From NCBI RefSeq assembly GCF_036417845.1, contig NC_089980.1, positions 58,526,501 through 58,590,500 on the forward strand: 64,000 nucleotides of DNA. Direction: 5' to 3'. Numbering within the stretch: position 1 is the stretch's first letter; the number at the start of each line of letters is the position of its first letter. The stretch is from Apteryx mantelli (lineage: Eukaryota; Chordata; Aves; Apterygiformes; Apterygidae). A program made the position numbers and the translations under genes. The notes under the pieces were generated by a model that ran no database searches, was not told the origin of the DNA, and was given only the letters and a program-made list of their open reading frames with translations. Shown piece by piece: positions 1 through 12,135 of the stretch.

Positions 1-3000
1 TCCCCCTTCTCTACAGAGTCCTTTCTAATTAAAAGATGGGGCAGGAGATGAAAGAAACACACAAATAGCGAGGCACTTCGCTCTTTTGATGACACCAGCA
101 ACCAAAAAAGACCAAGCGCGCACCAGGTAGCAGCTATACCAGAAAGTCCGAGGCAGAGCTCCCTTTCCCCAGTGCAAGATGGAGTTGCACCAATGCAGCA
201 AGTGTGCCAGCAAGAGGACAGTCAGCTCCAGCACGCTGTGCTGGCAGCACATACTGAGTACATGGGAGCCCTGGGTTTCACAGTGCGTCTCCGGTGCTAC
301 TAGCTGCACTGCATAATAGCGAGCAGTGACGTCCCTCCACACAAAAATCCGCTTGTCAGAGCCATTAGTTTTCAAACAAATAATTTCCTTTTTTTTTTTT
401 TTTTTTTTTAAATCTCACTTGGACTCTCATCTCTTCAGGAAACTGCCACAGGCGACTGGTATAACACAAAGCTCAGCTGAGACTCAGACATAATGAAAAG
501 GGGGAGATTAGAGAGTTAATGGCCACAGCTGCTACTATAAGCTTCACTCTCCCCTGCTCCACTCTGTTTGAGAGGCATCATGTTGCAGCTACTTCCCTTG
601 TGCCACTCTATCCAGCATCACTGGGGAACTCTCCAGAAAAAGAACAACATAGTTTTGGTGCTGTCTGCCAAACTGAGAAAACCAATCATGCTCTTTCGTA
701 AGGAGGCCCCCTGCTTCCTTGTGCACAACTGAATAAAGCTCTTGCAAATTCACAGAAGCCAGATCCTCATCTCTGTTATGCTGCTGTAAATCTACAGCGA
801 CTCCACCAACGCAACCAACAACAGCACTGCCCCGGGTTTACGCCAGCAGAACTAGGACCAGGGTCGACCCCAGCAAGTTGCTATTCATTTAGTAGGAGCT
901 AAAGAGGGAACAGCTGACACCCAGGGAGGCTCAGGGTCAGCAGAAATTGCAGTTATACCCTGGGGAAGGGTAGCAAACCTGATCTTGGCTCAGTGTCAGC
1001 AAGGGGACAGCAGGAGAGGATCTGCCTCCAGCATCCAACAGACTGCTGCAGAGGATTAAATCTGACAAACCTCCCTCTATTGGCAATAACCGAGGATAGC
1101 TCTATTAAATATATATATATGAGAAACCTACCTGCTGTTGAGTGGCTAGCCAAGTGAAAGTCAAACATCTGCATGCCAGATATGCTGCGTATAACTGCAC
1201 ATATTCCATGGCTGAGCCAACTGCAGAGACAACATAACTGCTTTTTACAGAATGGGTTGCAAGAGAGGATCCATTTCACATGCTCTTTTTCTCTGTTTGC
1301 ATTACCTCCATTTTCTTTTCCTCCATTAACTGCAAGTGAGCGAGAGAGGAAGGGAGAGCAGGCCCACTTCCATGCTTCCCATGGGACGAGGGGCAGCACA
1401 TCTCCCTGAAGGCAGGGGTGTTGCCAAGCCTTCATTTCCCTGATGAGACCTTTTTATCGCTGGTGAGGCGATACCGACTGCTATCCTGATTAACAAAGCG
1501 CCTGCCCCTTGCAGTTCTTGCCCTGCCCAGCACCCACGGAGATGCTCTGCCCTGGCTCTGGGCAGCCGTCAGATGCTTCCCCAGGTTGCCCCGGTGGGCG
1601 AGGGTCTTTCCCTGTGTGCCCTGACATCCAGGCCACCCCATGGCCCTGCTGCAGCTGCAGCATCACCCTGCGCAGAGTGGAGTCAGAGAGGCAGCTGCAT
1701 TTCCCCATGCAGAGGAAATGTCCCATGTGGCGCCTGCCTCCGTCCCTTCCTCACTGGCTCTCACCCTGCACAGCTTTCCCCACAAAACAGCGGAGCACTA
1801 GGCTTTGTACAGGCTTAAAAAGAAACATTTAAAAGCATGTGATGTACTCATACAGTAGCAAAGCTTGAAATGAATTGAAAGCAGTGTGGTAGTGCCAATG
1901 CAAAAAGGCATATAAAGAGAAATTAGAGGAGGAAAACCAGGCACATGGCTCCTTTATTCACCACAGCCAAATTCCAGCCAGCCACATTTTGGTGGCCAGC
2001 CTTATTCCTAAGGGATATCCTGACTCTTGTGATACACTAATATTTCCAGAGGTGCAAATGCACGCGTGCAATACAGACATGCTGGCGGCAAGAAAATCAC
2101 CGGGGGAGCATATCAAGTGATTCAAATGGAGCTCGCTGCTTCAGCCCAGGTATTAGGTTTATTCTTTTACTTTCCTCAACTTTGAAGTCGTTGCTGAGTT
2201 TATGGCACCTTCCAGTTGTCTGACACAGTTACATTTGCCACGGTTTGCTGGTGGGTCCAGCAGAGATGGAGCATACCCCGCTGTCAGAGTCAAGCCATCT
2301 CCTGCCACCATCCAGGCGGGTTTGGCTTTCCAGGGCTAACAAATCTCCTTCCTGTTAGGACACTGCTAAGAATACGGCAACGGTAATAAATGGCTTCAAG
2401 AAACTCTCCCAGCCCTTCCTATTTATTATAAACCAGTGAGATGCCAGTCCCGATGAGCAAAATCTTAACATATATTTGAGATTCTGCTTGGAAATGCAAC
2501 TTTTTCTCTTGTTATTGGCAAACGAGGGTTGTATTTGCCAGGTAAATTCATTTGAAACAAATCATTATGATTCCTTAAATGTACATTTTGAAACTTAGTT
2601 TAAATGTGAATTCTCCAGCAACATTTCTTGCTCATTTTTGTGAAAGGGCAATCAAGCTTGCAGCGACAACAGAAAAAAACCCCTTTGCTTTACTTCAGGG
2701 TGCAAGCAAGCACTGTGTGGAAAAGGCCGACCAATGAATCAGTAACAGCGTTAAGTCCTTCACTCGCAGAGCTCTGCACTTCTTTCTGTTTATTCTGAAA
2801 AGCAGCTGGGCGGTGAAATACCCCAGGCCCTGAGAGGAGCGAGGAGCCCTTCAAGAGTAATGGCATGATTCAGCATTTTCTTCCGTTCATTGGTCATTCA
2901 CCTGCCCCTCTCCTTGCCCGTTTTTTTAAGCACGCCCTTGTGAAAAAGCTCAGGACAGAGCAACTTTTCCCTGCTCAGGCCAGATTGCTCCTTTATCTTG

Positions 3001-4619
3001 TTTGTACATACCCAGTACCCTGAAAGACTCAGGATTTCTTCTGAATAATTTATAGTATATGGAAATGATAATAACATATAAATCTGCTATGATTTAATTA
3101 ATTATGAATAAGTAATAAGGTAATGCTAGCAATAAATTTAAATGAAAAAAACTATTTATAATGAAATTATTTCTTATAAATAGAGCAAAACTGTGTGTTG
3201 TAACTCGTAATTTACATTTAGGGTCTGATTCTTCCAGCACTTCTGGTGTGAGTAATTTTACCCAATGGAACCGTCCCATGGAACCAGTGAAGTTGATGAC
3301 AGAGCTGTTTGCAGGATGGGATCCCATTTAGGTAGGTTATAAAGAGAACCGATTGCAAAGAAAAGGTGGCTTTTTCTGTTTTGCTTTTTAAACCAACTAA
3401 GGGCCAGCCATTCAGTCCCTGAAAGATCAGCTTTGCTTTTCACCTGGAGAGTAAATTCACCTGATTTTGCCTTCCTTAAGCCCATCTTAAAAGAAAAGAA
3501 AACCCAAATGACACTAACGCTGTGTCATACGTATTCTTTAGCTTATCCTCTGCAACCAGTTAGCCTCAACCACTCCTGCCTGCTGCTATACAAGGACAGC
3601 ACCTGATCTGGGTCCTAAACAGTACACTTGTAGGCATCCTGACAGCAGCAGAAGTTTGGTTACTGAGAAGGGAGGAGAGAGGTGTGCCTGGAGGAACGTG
3701 CCAGGCACCATTCAGCGCAAGAGGCAATAAAATCAAGCTGCCATCACTAGTCCACTCTTGTTGCCAGATGAACCTCAGTACAAAAGTGTGATGAACAATT
3801 CAGACCAGCCAGCTTCCAGCTCCCACAATCAGCAGGCGGAAGTAGGGATGGCACCCAATTTAGCCTTTTTTAAGTAGACGGTCTCAATGTGGTCCTTTAT
3901 CTCTGCTTTGAAATCAGACTGTTTTTTAACTCTGACTGGATGCAAACTGCTTTGTAGAAGCAATGCTGGGTTTTGTTTGACTGTAAGCGGTAAAGGATGC
4001 ATTGTTACCGTCACCTTCTTGAAAGGGGACAAAATGAAAGGGGAACAGATCTTGCAGTCCTGCATTCACAGACCTAAATCAGAGTTTTGCTCAGGTATGG
4101 AATTCAAGGTAAGCTGGAAAATACACTTTTCAGTCTGAACCCCAGCTTAGCTCCACCACCAAAAGCCTCGTGCCTGCCCCACGCACCCCACCTTGCAGCC
4201 TCCGGGTTTCCCTGATGCTGCTCACTGGCGCTCGAGGATCACACTGGGAATGAGATTCTACTCCCTGTTTTTGGCAAAGCCTTAAAAGCATATTTCTGCC
4301 ATTTCTTTTCCTGTTTAAATGCATCCTGTACACCCACAAGGCCTGAGGCACTGACACCTCTCCAGCAATGGGGAAAAAAACTCTTTACCTTTTGCCATTC
4401 TTACTACCGGAAACCTTAATTAGGCTTAATAAAGGAAGAGGAAACCCTCTTCCAAAAAAAGGTAGCAACATTTGATAGGCCAAATGCCTCCATTGTGCAG
4501 GATGAGGGTGCCAGGCGCTGCGAAGACAGCAATCCTCTCAATGCTTAAAACAGGCCAGCTCCCAGGGAAGCTGCGGTGGGCTGGAGCCTCTCGGTGGCCT
4601 GGGGTCAAAGTCACCTCGG
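1..4619. other. Non-coding DNA, no gene seen
   Basis: Every open frame is short, lacks recognisable motifs and overlaps others. Bases 2480-2660 are AT-rich without simple repeats and look like a conserved non-coding element, though this cannot be confirmed without alignment. A T21 run and a short TA repeat (about 1107-1118) are the only clear repeats. Confidence 0.6.
389..409. repeat. (T)21 homopolymer
   Basis: A run of 21 T. It could mark the tail of a minus-strand retroposed sequence lying to its right, but no polyadenylation signal or recognisable element precedes it. Confidence 0.9.
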
Positions 4620-5343
4620 CACACAGCCGCTAAAAAGGGAATCCAGATGATTGCTGTTCAGCAGCCTACACAAAACAGATTTATTGGTGTTGCTCCAATG
4701 TTTAGTGGACTGTTATCCATCAAAACCAGCACTAAAATTGGCACTCTTCGTAGAAAAGGAAGGGATCCGCCCCAAAACACTAAATGTCAGGAAACTTTTG
4801 TGACACAGGATGAAGAAACACATGGTGCTCTTGCAGTTCAAAATGTTCCTGCTTGGAAGGTAACAAACAGACAACGTCAGTCGGCAAGGCTGCCAGCCCC
4901 ACACCTCCCTCAGCACAAGGACCACACAAAACCTGCAGACCCATCACTGTTAGTGCTCCCCAAGAGGTGGCCCAAGGCCAAATGACTAACCACCCAGCAA
5001 GCACTCCCATTCCCAGAAAGACTCTACCTGGAAAGCCTTGCTATAAAGATGTGGCTTTTGGGAAACGACTGAATCCAAGAGAAGAGGAGAGGAAGAGAAG
5101 TGAGACCTCCACATCTACGAGTTATTGTTAACACAGTCAGACAAAGAAAACTGGGCAGAAAGCCGCAGTAGTCCACTGAAGAACTTAGCAGAACTGATGA
5201 GATTTAATAACTGCCTAGATTATAAAAATATTATGGGGGGCATAGTCAGTTCAGTTATGGACACAGGTTATTTGTCTCTCCAAAGAAAAGGAAAGGACTT
5301 ACACAAAGATATGGGCTCTTGCGATATGAAAGTAATCATCTAA
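4620..5343 (+). pseudogene. Possible decayed CKAP2/CKAP2L-like retrocopy
   Basis: Overlapping plus-strand frames at 4620-4985, 4853-5131 and 5125-5343 read as one lysine- and proline-rich protein broken by frameshifts. The second holds TPIPRKTLPGKP, then NPREEERKR, and about 20 bases later another frame reads RPPHL. In CKAP2L the conserved region runs from an acidic/basic EDRRKQLEEW segment to KGKTYKRPPM. The order fits if the intervening residues were deleted. A weak match follows (RFNNCLDYKNIMGG against the INxTLTECLxLIEGG region). Composition differs from the surrounding AT-rich DNA. No poly-A tail or target-site duplication is evident. The family assignment is from memory and could be wrong; the stretch may be chance. 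Confidence 0.25.
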
Positions 5344-6280
5344 ACAGCCACTAAAAGCAAAGCTAAAAATCATTGTTCTATGCTATTCATCATCATTTGT
5401 TTCCTGTTGGAAAGCCAGAAAGCACAGCTTAGATGTCTAAGCAGAAATTCTGAACTGATTAGACTTCCTAGAATTACAAGTTAAAACCCCAGCAGGGCCC
5501 ATTCAGCCCTCTTCTTCTGAGGCATGTGAAAGTTGATACCCATCACAGTTACTGCATGAAGTATTTTCTTTGTCCAGAGTCAATAAAGATAGCACAGTAC
5601 TTTCTGTAAGAAAAAAACTCCTCCACTTGGTGATTTCTGAAGGGAGATTTACCCTAACTGTATTCTAATAGGAAGAATCAATTGTATTCGTGAGCCTTAA
5701 TCAAACGCCACCACAAAATCACAGGCAAATATATTTTTTTAATTATAAGAGCCCAAATAGGTCTTAAAAGTGCAATGGAAAAAGTGGCACTTATGCTGGT
5801 TTGGCTTCATTATGATGCATGAAGTGGGATCTGTAAATGCATGAGTCAGTGTGGAAGAGCTGATTTATTTCCTGATTTTTCTGAAGTGAAAGAAAGGTGA
5901 TATTGAGCATCATCTTTCCCTGCTCCCGTTGAATGCCTTTCATAGAGTATCTTCGTTTTGAGTTTTTTAACTATTAGCTGAAAGGATGGTGCATCTTAAA
6001 AAAGAAAATCATTTGTTTCTATTGCTTAGTGGCAGCTGAATTAAGCAAGTCAATAAAAATAAAAAGAGTTGTAAACAGTCTGGACAAAATTAAATGCCTC
6101 TTTCCATTAAGCAGTTATTGTTTAATATCTGTAAGTTCTCTTACTAACAGAGAGTTGGAGAATATGAGACTCCTGTAAAAAGGGGTTGGAGAAGACTTGA
6201 ATTTCTGGTGGAAAAAAAATAAGGGAATTATTTGTTTTGACAAAAAGCCCTTCAGGCCTTCTTCAAATCATACAGATGCT

Positions 6281-6305
6281 AAAAAAAAAAAAAAAAAAAA
6301 AAAAA
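6281..6305. repeat. (A)25 homopolymer
   Basis: A run of 25 A, followed by A-rich sequence to about 6325. No recognisable retroposed sequence lies on its left. Confidence 0.9.
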
Positions 6306-7126
6306 GACAAAGAAAAACCCCAAAGCCACGAGAGGAAGAAGAGGGGAAAAATCCAGTTTTCTTTGCTACATCCCTAACTGAGTATGTGGCATGTTCAGGC
6401 CTCCCTTAAAGGCTGGCAAGCTGCCGCCCCCCGGGGTGACCCAGCCTGCCCACTTCCCAGCCACCAGCAGCTCCCCGGGCCCCACTGTGCGGGAACTGGA
6501 GCATTTTTCTGCTGCTGCAAGGAAGCAGACCTGGTGAACCAATAACCCCTTTCATCTCTGTTTACTCATCTTTTGTTTGTTTTTAAATGGTTGCCAAAAG
6601 AAAAAAAAAAGGCATGAGGCAACTCAGGGTGGGGGGGAGGGAAAAAGTGTTTTGTAGTGGAAAAGGGTAAAAAAAAAAAAGCCTACTTCACATTTTCCAG
6701 AGTGTGTATTAACAGCTGAAAGGGTGAATATCCTCGTCTCCAGCCATAGTGCCTGATGTTTCAGCAAAAACAAGAGGCTCAGGAGCATTTTCCAAGGGAA
6801 GCCACAGCTCGCAGTGATCCCAGGACACAGCCCCGGCCCCATGGGGGGACCCAGCCCCGCTGAAGCCCCCCAGCCTGCCCTCCACCCCGTCTCCCTTTTT
6901 TTCTTGCGGAGGGCCTGGGAGGAGCAGGGTGCCCCCCGAGGCCAGGTCACCCCTGGGGGTGCCCGTCCTCCCCAGCAGGGTGGCGCAGGGAGGCCCCGGC
7001 GGCTGCAGTGGACGAGGGCCGCAGGTCCTGGGCAGGTGGGGTGGTCCCTGCCCGCAGCCCCAGCAGCTGGCTGAGGTGGGAACGAGGAGCAGCGATGCTT
7101 GTCGCAGTGTTGGCTGGGTTAAGAGT

Positions 7127-7142
7127 GGGGGGGGGGGGGGGG
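7127..7142. repeat. (G)16 homopolymer
   Basis: Sixteen consecutive G, able to form G-quadruplex structures and prone to slippage. It lies at the edge of a GC-rich patch (6820-7090). Confidence 0.9.
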
Positions 7143-7755
7143 AGAAACAAGCACTGAACTGTCACGCTTTCACGAACTTTTCCTGGCTTTTCCATGAGCT
7201 TATTTTGTATGGCGTTTCCATTCTATGTAGTACTTTGGGGTTTAGAATTTAGTCTGCAATACCAATCTCTACAAAAGCGGTTCTCCGGCAGCAGAAAAAA
7301 GCAAAATTACATGAGGCTTGTATAAAGATAACTGCATAGTTATGACCCTGTCAGAGGGGCTCCACTGCACCTATGCAAACAAAATAAGAGTCATGTGGCA
7401 GCAAACATGCATCTAGTGTTTTCTAAATGTCCTACTCGAGGCATCTGTACTTTCTCTTTCCTGGAAGGAAGGCTTCCATGAGTGTTCAGCCTCTTAGGGG
7501 GATGAAAATGGTTAAACTTTGAACCACGGGCTTAATACTAGAAGCCCAGGGTGTGCTCAGAAGCCCATCTGAAGGCAGTGAAAGAGTTACCTCTGGAGCC
7601 GCAGCCCCAGCGAGCCCGGCGTGATGAAGTGGATAAATATGTTCTCCATTCATCTGCCGCACAGCCTGACCTTGGGCCGCGGCAGAGGAAAGGCGGTCCC
7701 CGCTCCCGCGAACAAAAGACACGCGAAGGAGGGTGACTCAGGAGTCCTGGTGGCC

Positions 7756-7793
7756 CACGTGTGATGGATGGGACACTTCCGAATGATCACGTG
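7756..7793. promoter_or_regulatory. Pair of CACGTG E-boxes
   Basis: Perfect CACGTG palindromes are at 7756-7761 and 7788-7793, three helical turns apart, the second in an ATCACGTGGCC context. An ETS-like AGGAAGTGG follows at about 7810-7818. The surrounding 7560-7830 is GC-richer than its flanks. It could be an enhancer bound by USF, MITF or TFEB-type bHLH-ZIP proteins. This is inference from motifs only. Confidence 0.3.
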
Positions 7794-9062
7794 GCCGGGC
7801 CCGGGAATCAGGAAGTGGAACCCTCTGCAATTCGCTAACTGCATAAAATTAATCTATACACTGCTCAGATACACTTTCCTTTCAACTGCCACATTCGGAA
7901 GGAAAACAGAAACGTTTTGAGGGAAATCTTTTCTCCTTGCCTTGTTATCTCTCGGAGCGCAGGCTGGAAGTTGCAGCCTGGCCTGCACTAGATAGCTTTT
8001 TCTAAGCAAACAAGAGTCCACCGTGGGGCAGGCTTCTAATTATTTTTCAATAGCTCTCCATGAAGCTATCTAAATAAGAAAGCTCTGGGAGGAGCAGTAT
8101 GAAATGCTCAGGGTGAAACCTGTTCAATTCTAATTATCAAACGTCTCCTACGAGTAGGTCCTGTTCTGGTGAAACATTCCCTGAAGAAGCTCAAGTTGTA
8201 GGAATCAGGAGTACAAACGTGTCGATTTATGACAAACTCGTTTACTGTTGGCGCCGTTAACTTATGAACTGCCCAATGTCTCCTCTCTCTGTTTTCACAG
8301 GCGCTGCTGCTGGGTGGTAACTGCAGCTATTCCTCAACGGCCAGGAAATTTTTAGGCTGGGGCACAACACAGGAGCTCTCAGGATGGCTCAGTAGCGAAT
8401 TAAAAATATGAAGTGGCTGTGACGAAGGTCCGCTGGGCGAGCCGTTCCCAAGAGGTGCCGCTGAGGCCGGGGACAGCCAAGCGGGCTGGTCCCCCACGAG
8501 AGGTCCCACGGGCAGCAGCCACCCCTGCCAGTGGGACAAGCCTTGGCCCCAGCGCCAGAGGAAGGGATCCAGGGGCTCTGTTGACATAATAAACCACTAG
8601 AGAGCACTCGCAAATGTATTTATACCCCTTTACTAAATGCTAGTTCATAAAAACACACGGTTGCCATGGCCTGGTTTACAGCACATCTAAAAAGAGAGAT
8701 CCAAAACATACCAGGTTTTCTGAGGCCACCACAAAGGCTGTCAAAGCCGCCCTTGTGCTGCGCCTTTCCCACCCCCTTGGCCCTTGGCAGACAATAGCAA
8801 GGCAAGGGGAGGGGGAGGCCACGGCCTTCGGCCTCGCTTCTGCCCCTTGTCTTGGGAGCAGGTCACCCACCACCCCCTCGACTGCATTTCGGCCCTCCTC
8901 TCCCCTGCGCTTGCCCCTAATGTTGGCGTACTTTCAAGTACGTCAGGGACAGTGCTGAAAAAAACACTGATTCTGTCCCTGTATAACTGCACTTGCACTA
9001 CTAGCTTTTTCTTTTATTTTAAACAGAAAAACACAAGAAGTGTTTAAAGCTCCTAGTTTCAT

Positions 9063-9068
9063 TTTATT
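9063..9068 (-). terminator. IRF2BP2: Candidate distal polyadenylation signal of IRF2BP2
   Basis: Plus-strand TTTATT reads AATAAA on the gene strand. A GU-rich stretch follows on the minus strand at about 9022-9038 (CTTGTGTTTTTCTGTTT), at the expected distance for a downstream element, placing cleavage near 9045. An overlapping ATTAAA and a second AATAAA at 9013-9018 lie nearby. The AT-rich UTR composition ends here. Confidence 0.5.
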
Positions 9069-9832
9069 TAATGCCAGAAGTAAAAAATAGGTAAAAAATA
9101 GCAACGTGTTAGTTTAGCAGCTGGAAAGGAAAGCATAGTGCAGGTGATATTCCAGTAAAAAGTAACTCTAAAAATAAAAAAAAGTAATGAAAATGGGATT
9201 TGAAAAAAAAATAATCACACATTCTTCATTAAAACACTTTGTTTTAATACTACACAAATTACAATATCACCTTTTAAAAAGTAATATTAACAGTAGCACT
9301 GTTGCAGCTGAAGCACTAAAATTAAAAAAAAAAAAAAAAAAGGTTGTAGCCCAGAAAACAGTAAACTGGTATAAATGGAGAATCCACTGGAGTGTTATTC
9401 TAAGTCAGTAAAGCAACAAAAGGGAAAAAAGCAACATTGAGTTCAACAAAAATGAGATATGTATAAAAAAACCTCACTGTTTTTAACCTTTTTTTTTTTT
9501 CCTTTTTGTTTTCTTTTGCAGTTATGAAGATTGATGGTATGGATGAGAATTAACTGGGATATCAGGACTGGAAGTCAGCTGAGCAAATATAGCCACTTTT
9601 AGATACTTCTTTTCCAGCTATGTTGTTTCTGTGCCACCACCTAGTATCACAGGCCTGAGAGTTTTCATCATTTAAACTACTTCAAAAACCACACTGAAAG
9701 AAACAGCTGGGCTTGCAATATATCGGTACACTTCCTTCAGACACAAGGTGAAGCGGAAGGCCTCTCTGGAGCGTCACGCCAACATCAGCCCCAAAACAAG
9801 GATCAGCTTTTCAGTAGCAGGACAAGATGCCC

Positions 9833-9857
9833 CTCTCTCTCTCTCTCTCTCTCTCTC
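9833..9857. repeat. (CT)12 microsatellite in IRF2BP2 3' UTR
   Basis: Twelve CT units on the plus strand, equal to AG on the gene strand. It lies inside the inferred 3' UTR. Confidence 0.9.
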
Positions 9858-10118
9858 ATCTCAAGAGGCTCAAAGCTGGACCATCTGATAACACAGGAGG
9901 GTGTCCTTTTTATGTAGGCTTTTGTTTGTTTTTGTTGTTGTTTTTAGTAGGGATACCACCTTAATCATAAACATGAGCTTCATACTACATGAGGTATTAT
10001 GCCAAGCAACTTTGAAGAACTTGTTACCATCTATCAGCTCAAAAATCCATTTTTTTAATAAAGTGCCTAAATACACATTTACACAGATCATAGTGGTTCC
10101 AAAGAATCCTTTACAGTT

Positions 10119-10160
10119 TTTATATATATATGTATATATATAGGTGTATATATATATAAT
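10119..10160. repeat. TA/TG-rich microsatellite in IRF2BP2 3' UTR
   Basis: Alternating TA with TG interruptions, inside the inferred 3' UTR. Confidence 0.8.
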
Positions 10161-10725
10161 GTGCATTTTCTTCAAATTGGCTAAATGTGTTTACATAAGA
10201 CACCAATCTTGACTATAGGTATAAGTTTTAAAGCGTAATATTGACTCAATGAATTTGTTTATCATGCAAGTCTTATCTAATATTACATTGATCTGTAATA
10301 TGGAACACAATGTAGTGGGTGTGCTCATTAAACATTTCATAAAAATTACTGTGCATGTGCAGTTCTGATTTTCAAATATTAATAATGACAATTTCTTTTA
10401 AAAAAGAAGTCTTCCAAAAAAGATCTACTCTGCATTAAATTGCAGTCTGAACATTATCACAATAAGAACAGTGGACTAAAAAGCATCCAATAATTCTTCA
10501 AATTATAGTCAGCTGAACAGACTTCTCCTCCTCGAATAGTAAAAGCATTTATTACTTTGTCCCAGGGAAGGGACAGCCTAGCCACCCTTTTGCTCAGAAA
10601 CAACTGCTCATAACCGTGTTATAAACACCTAAACATAAGGGCTCATACAGCTGCAGCATTGCCAACAAACTATAAACAGCACAAAAACATCACTGTAAGA
10701 CTCAACTATTTCTAGCAACCAATGA

Positions 10726-10731
10726 TTTATT
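10726..10731 (-). terminator. IRF2BP2: Candidate proximal polyadenylation signal of IRF2BP2
   Basis: AATAAA on the minus strand within the 3' UTR. A second copy at 10548-10553 lies further downstream in the gene direction. Use of either would shorten the UTR to about 1.4-1.6 kb. No clear GU-rich element singles one out. Confidence 0.25.
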
Positions 10732-12039
10732 GATTTTAGAAGTCTGCTTGGTGATGCAGAAGCAGGATCAAAAGAAGTGGCTTTACAAAAGAGTTCTCCA
10801 AAGTAGCTTAAAAGGCAGGGCCATGGCCATTATGTGAAGCCCGAAATTGCTTTCATTTCAACCAGTTTATATTTTCATTTTCAAAGAATAGCATTAGATT
10901 TGTCTCAAGCACACGTAATAAGGAAATTACAGGTTTCCTCCACCCACATTTGGGCTGTCACTGATATGCCCAAAGGCGATCTGGCAGAACCTCAGTCACT
11001 GCTGTCATTGTACCACACTGTACCTGCCACTACTTGGAAATATGATGTAAGTGATAGTAACAATAGCAACAGTACTATAGGTGACTGATAAGCAAACTCA
11101 AAGTCCGCCTGCACTATCTGAAAATTAAAATAAAGTAAAAAAATTCAGTCTCTCCCCCACCTCCCCAGCATAGTTCAAGCAAACGAAAAAACATAAGTGA
11201 TGCTGAAGACCTTCAGAGATGGCAGTGCTCTACTGGTGTACTCACCAGTAATATAATTAAGTTTGTCATCAAAATTCCGTATTATAGCATGTAACTGGTG
11301 AATAAATGCAGTTTTGTAATCTTACAACTGATCACGTGAACTGCGGTCAACTTTGCCTTAAAGAAAAAAAACAAAACAAAAACAAACCAACCCAAAAATC
11401 GCTAACTCAACAGCGCCTCTCAGACACCTCTCCACATCCTACTCTGAAGGCAACTTCCTTTGAGAAACACAGAGGAATTTTGGACTCGATCTGGCAGATT
11501 CGCTATTGCAACACAAGATGAACGTTTCCAAGAGAAACCCCTCATGCTCCCTAAGCTCACCTTGCCCACAGGATGCAACAACAGCATCCCCACATCAGCT
11601 ATCGACTCTCCTCCCCAGCCGTCTCAGACCAAGCCTGCATGCTACCAGCTCTATACAACAGGGGCCAAGAATAAGGAATCACAGACAGTAAGGCAATCTT
11701 TACAATGTCAGAAAGTGTATTTGGCATTAAAAAAAAAAAAAAAAGAACGAAAGAAACAAGGGCATACAAATACAGCTAGAAGCATTTCTGGTTTGCCAAG
11801 TGCTCTCTAAAAAAAGCAGCACAAGTCACAGCCTACATTGAACAGTAACTGTCACCAGGGAAGCACAACAAATAGTTGCTATAACAAAAGGGGGGGAAAA
11901 AAAAAGAGAAGAATTAGAAGAAATGCCTTTATAATAAGTACATACCTTTTGTCTTCAAAAAATATAGAAACACAATGTATTCAAAAAAAATCAAAATTAT
12001 ACAGCCATGTTTATGAAGTCTACATTTCCCTTGTCTTGG

Positions 12040-12082
12040 AGATATATATATATTTATATATATATATTTATAGATATATACA
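12040..12082. repeat. TA-rich simple repeat in IRF2BP2 3' UTR
   Basis: Alternating T and A interrupted by TTT and TAG. On the gene strand it would form an unstructured or weakly self-paired AU-rich stretch 55-95 bases after the stop. Confidence 0.8.
12075..12082 (-). promoter_or_regulatory. Pumilio-like element just after the IRF2BP2 stop
   Basis: The minus strand reads TGTATATA, which fits the Pumilio consensus UGUANAUA, about 54 bases beyond the stop codon and next to a TA-rich run. A match inside TA-rich sequence can arise by chance, so the role is inference. Confidence 0.3.
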
Positions 12083-12135
12083 CAATTCAAGCAGTTTTAG
12101 TTTAAAGGTGACGTTGGGTTGTGAAAGGGGAAAAG

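Larger units (their letters stand above)
5344..9044. other. Non-coding DNA downstream of IRF2BP2
   Basis: No gene is seen. GC-rich patches lie at 6410-6540, 6820-7090, 7560-7830 and 8420-8580. The stretch 7940-8110 contains mirrored CTAGATAGCTTTTT and GAAGCTATCTAAATAAG segments with TAATTA homeobox-type cores and may be a conserved element. Homopolymers are listed separately. Confidence 0.6.
9045..12135 (-). other. IRF2BP2: IRF2BP2 3' untranslated region (inferred)
   Basis: After the TGA stop at 12138-12136 the sequence turns sharply AT-rich and stays so down to about 9000, where GC-rich intergenic DNA resumes. This makes a 3' UTR of about 3.1 kb, in line with the multi-kilobase UTR of mammalian IRF2BP2 as I recall it. 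It includes TA-rich runs near 12040-12085 and 10119-10160, A-runs on the plus strand at 11729-11744 and 9324-9341, and a CT tract at 9833-9857. Shorter UTRs ending at AATAAA (plus-strand TTTATT) near 10726 or 10548 are possible. The limits are inferred from composition and signals, not from transcripts. Confidence 0.55.
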
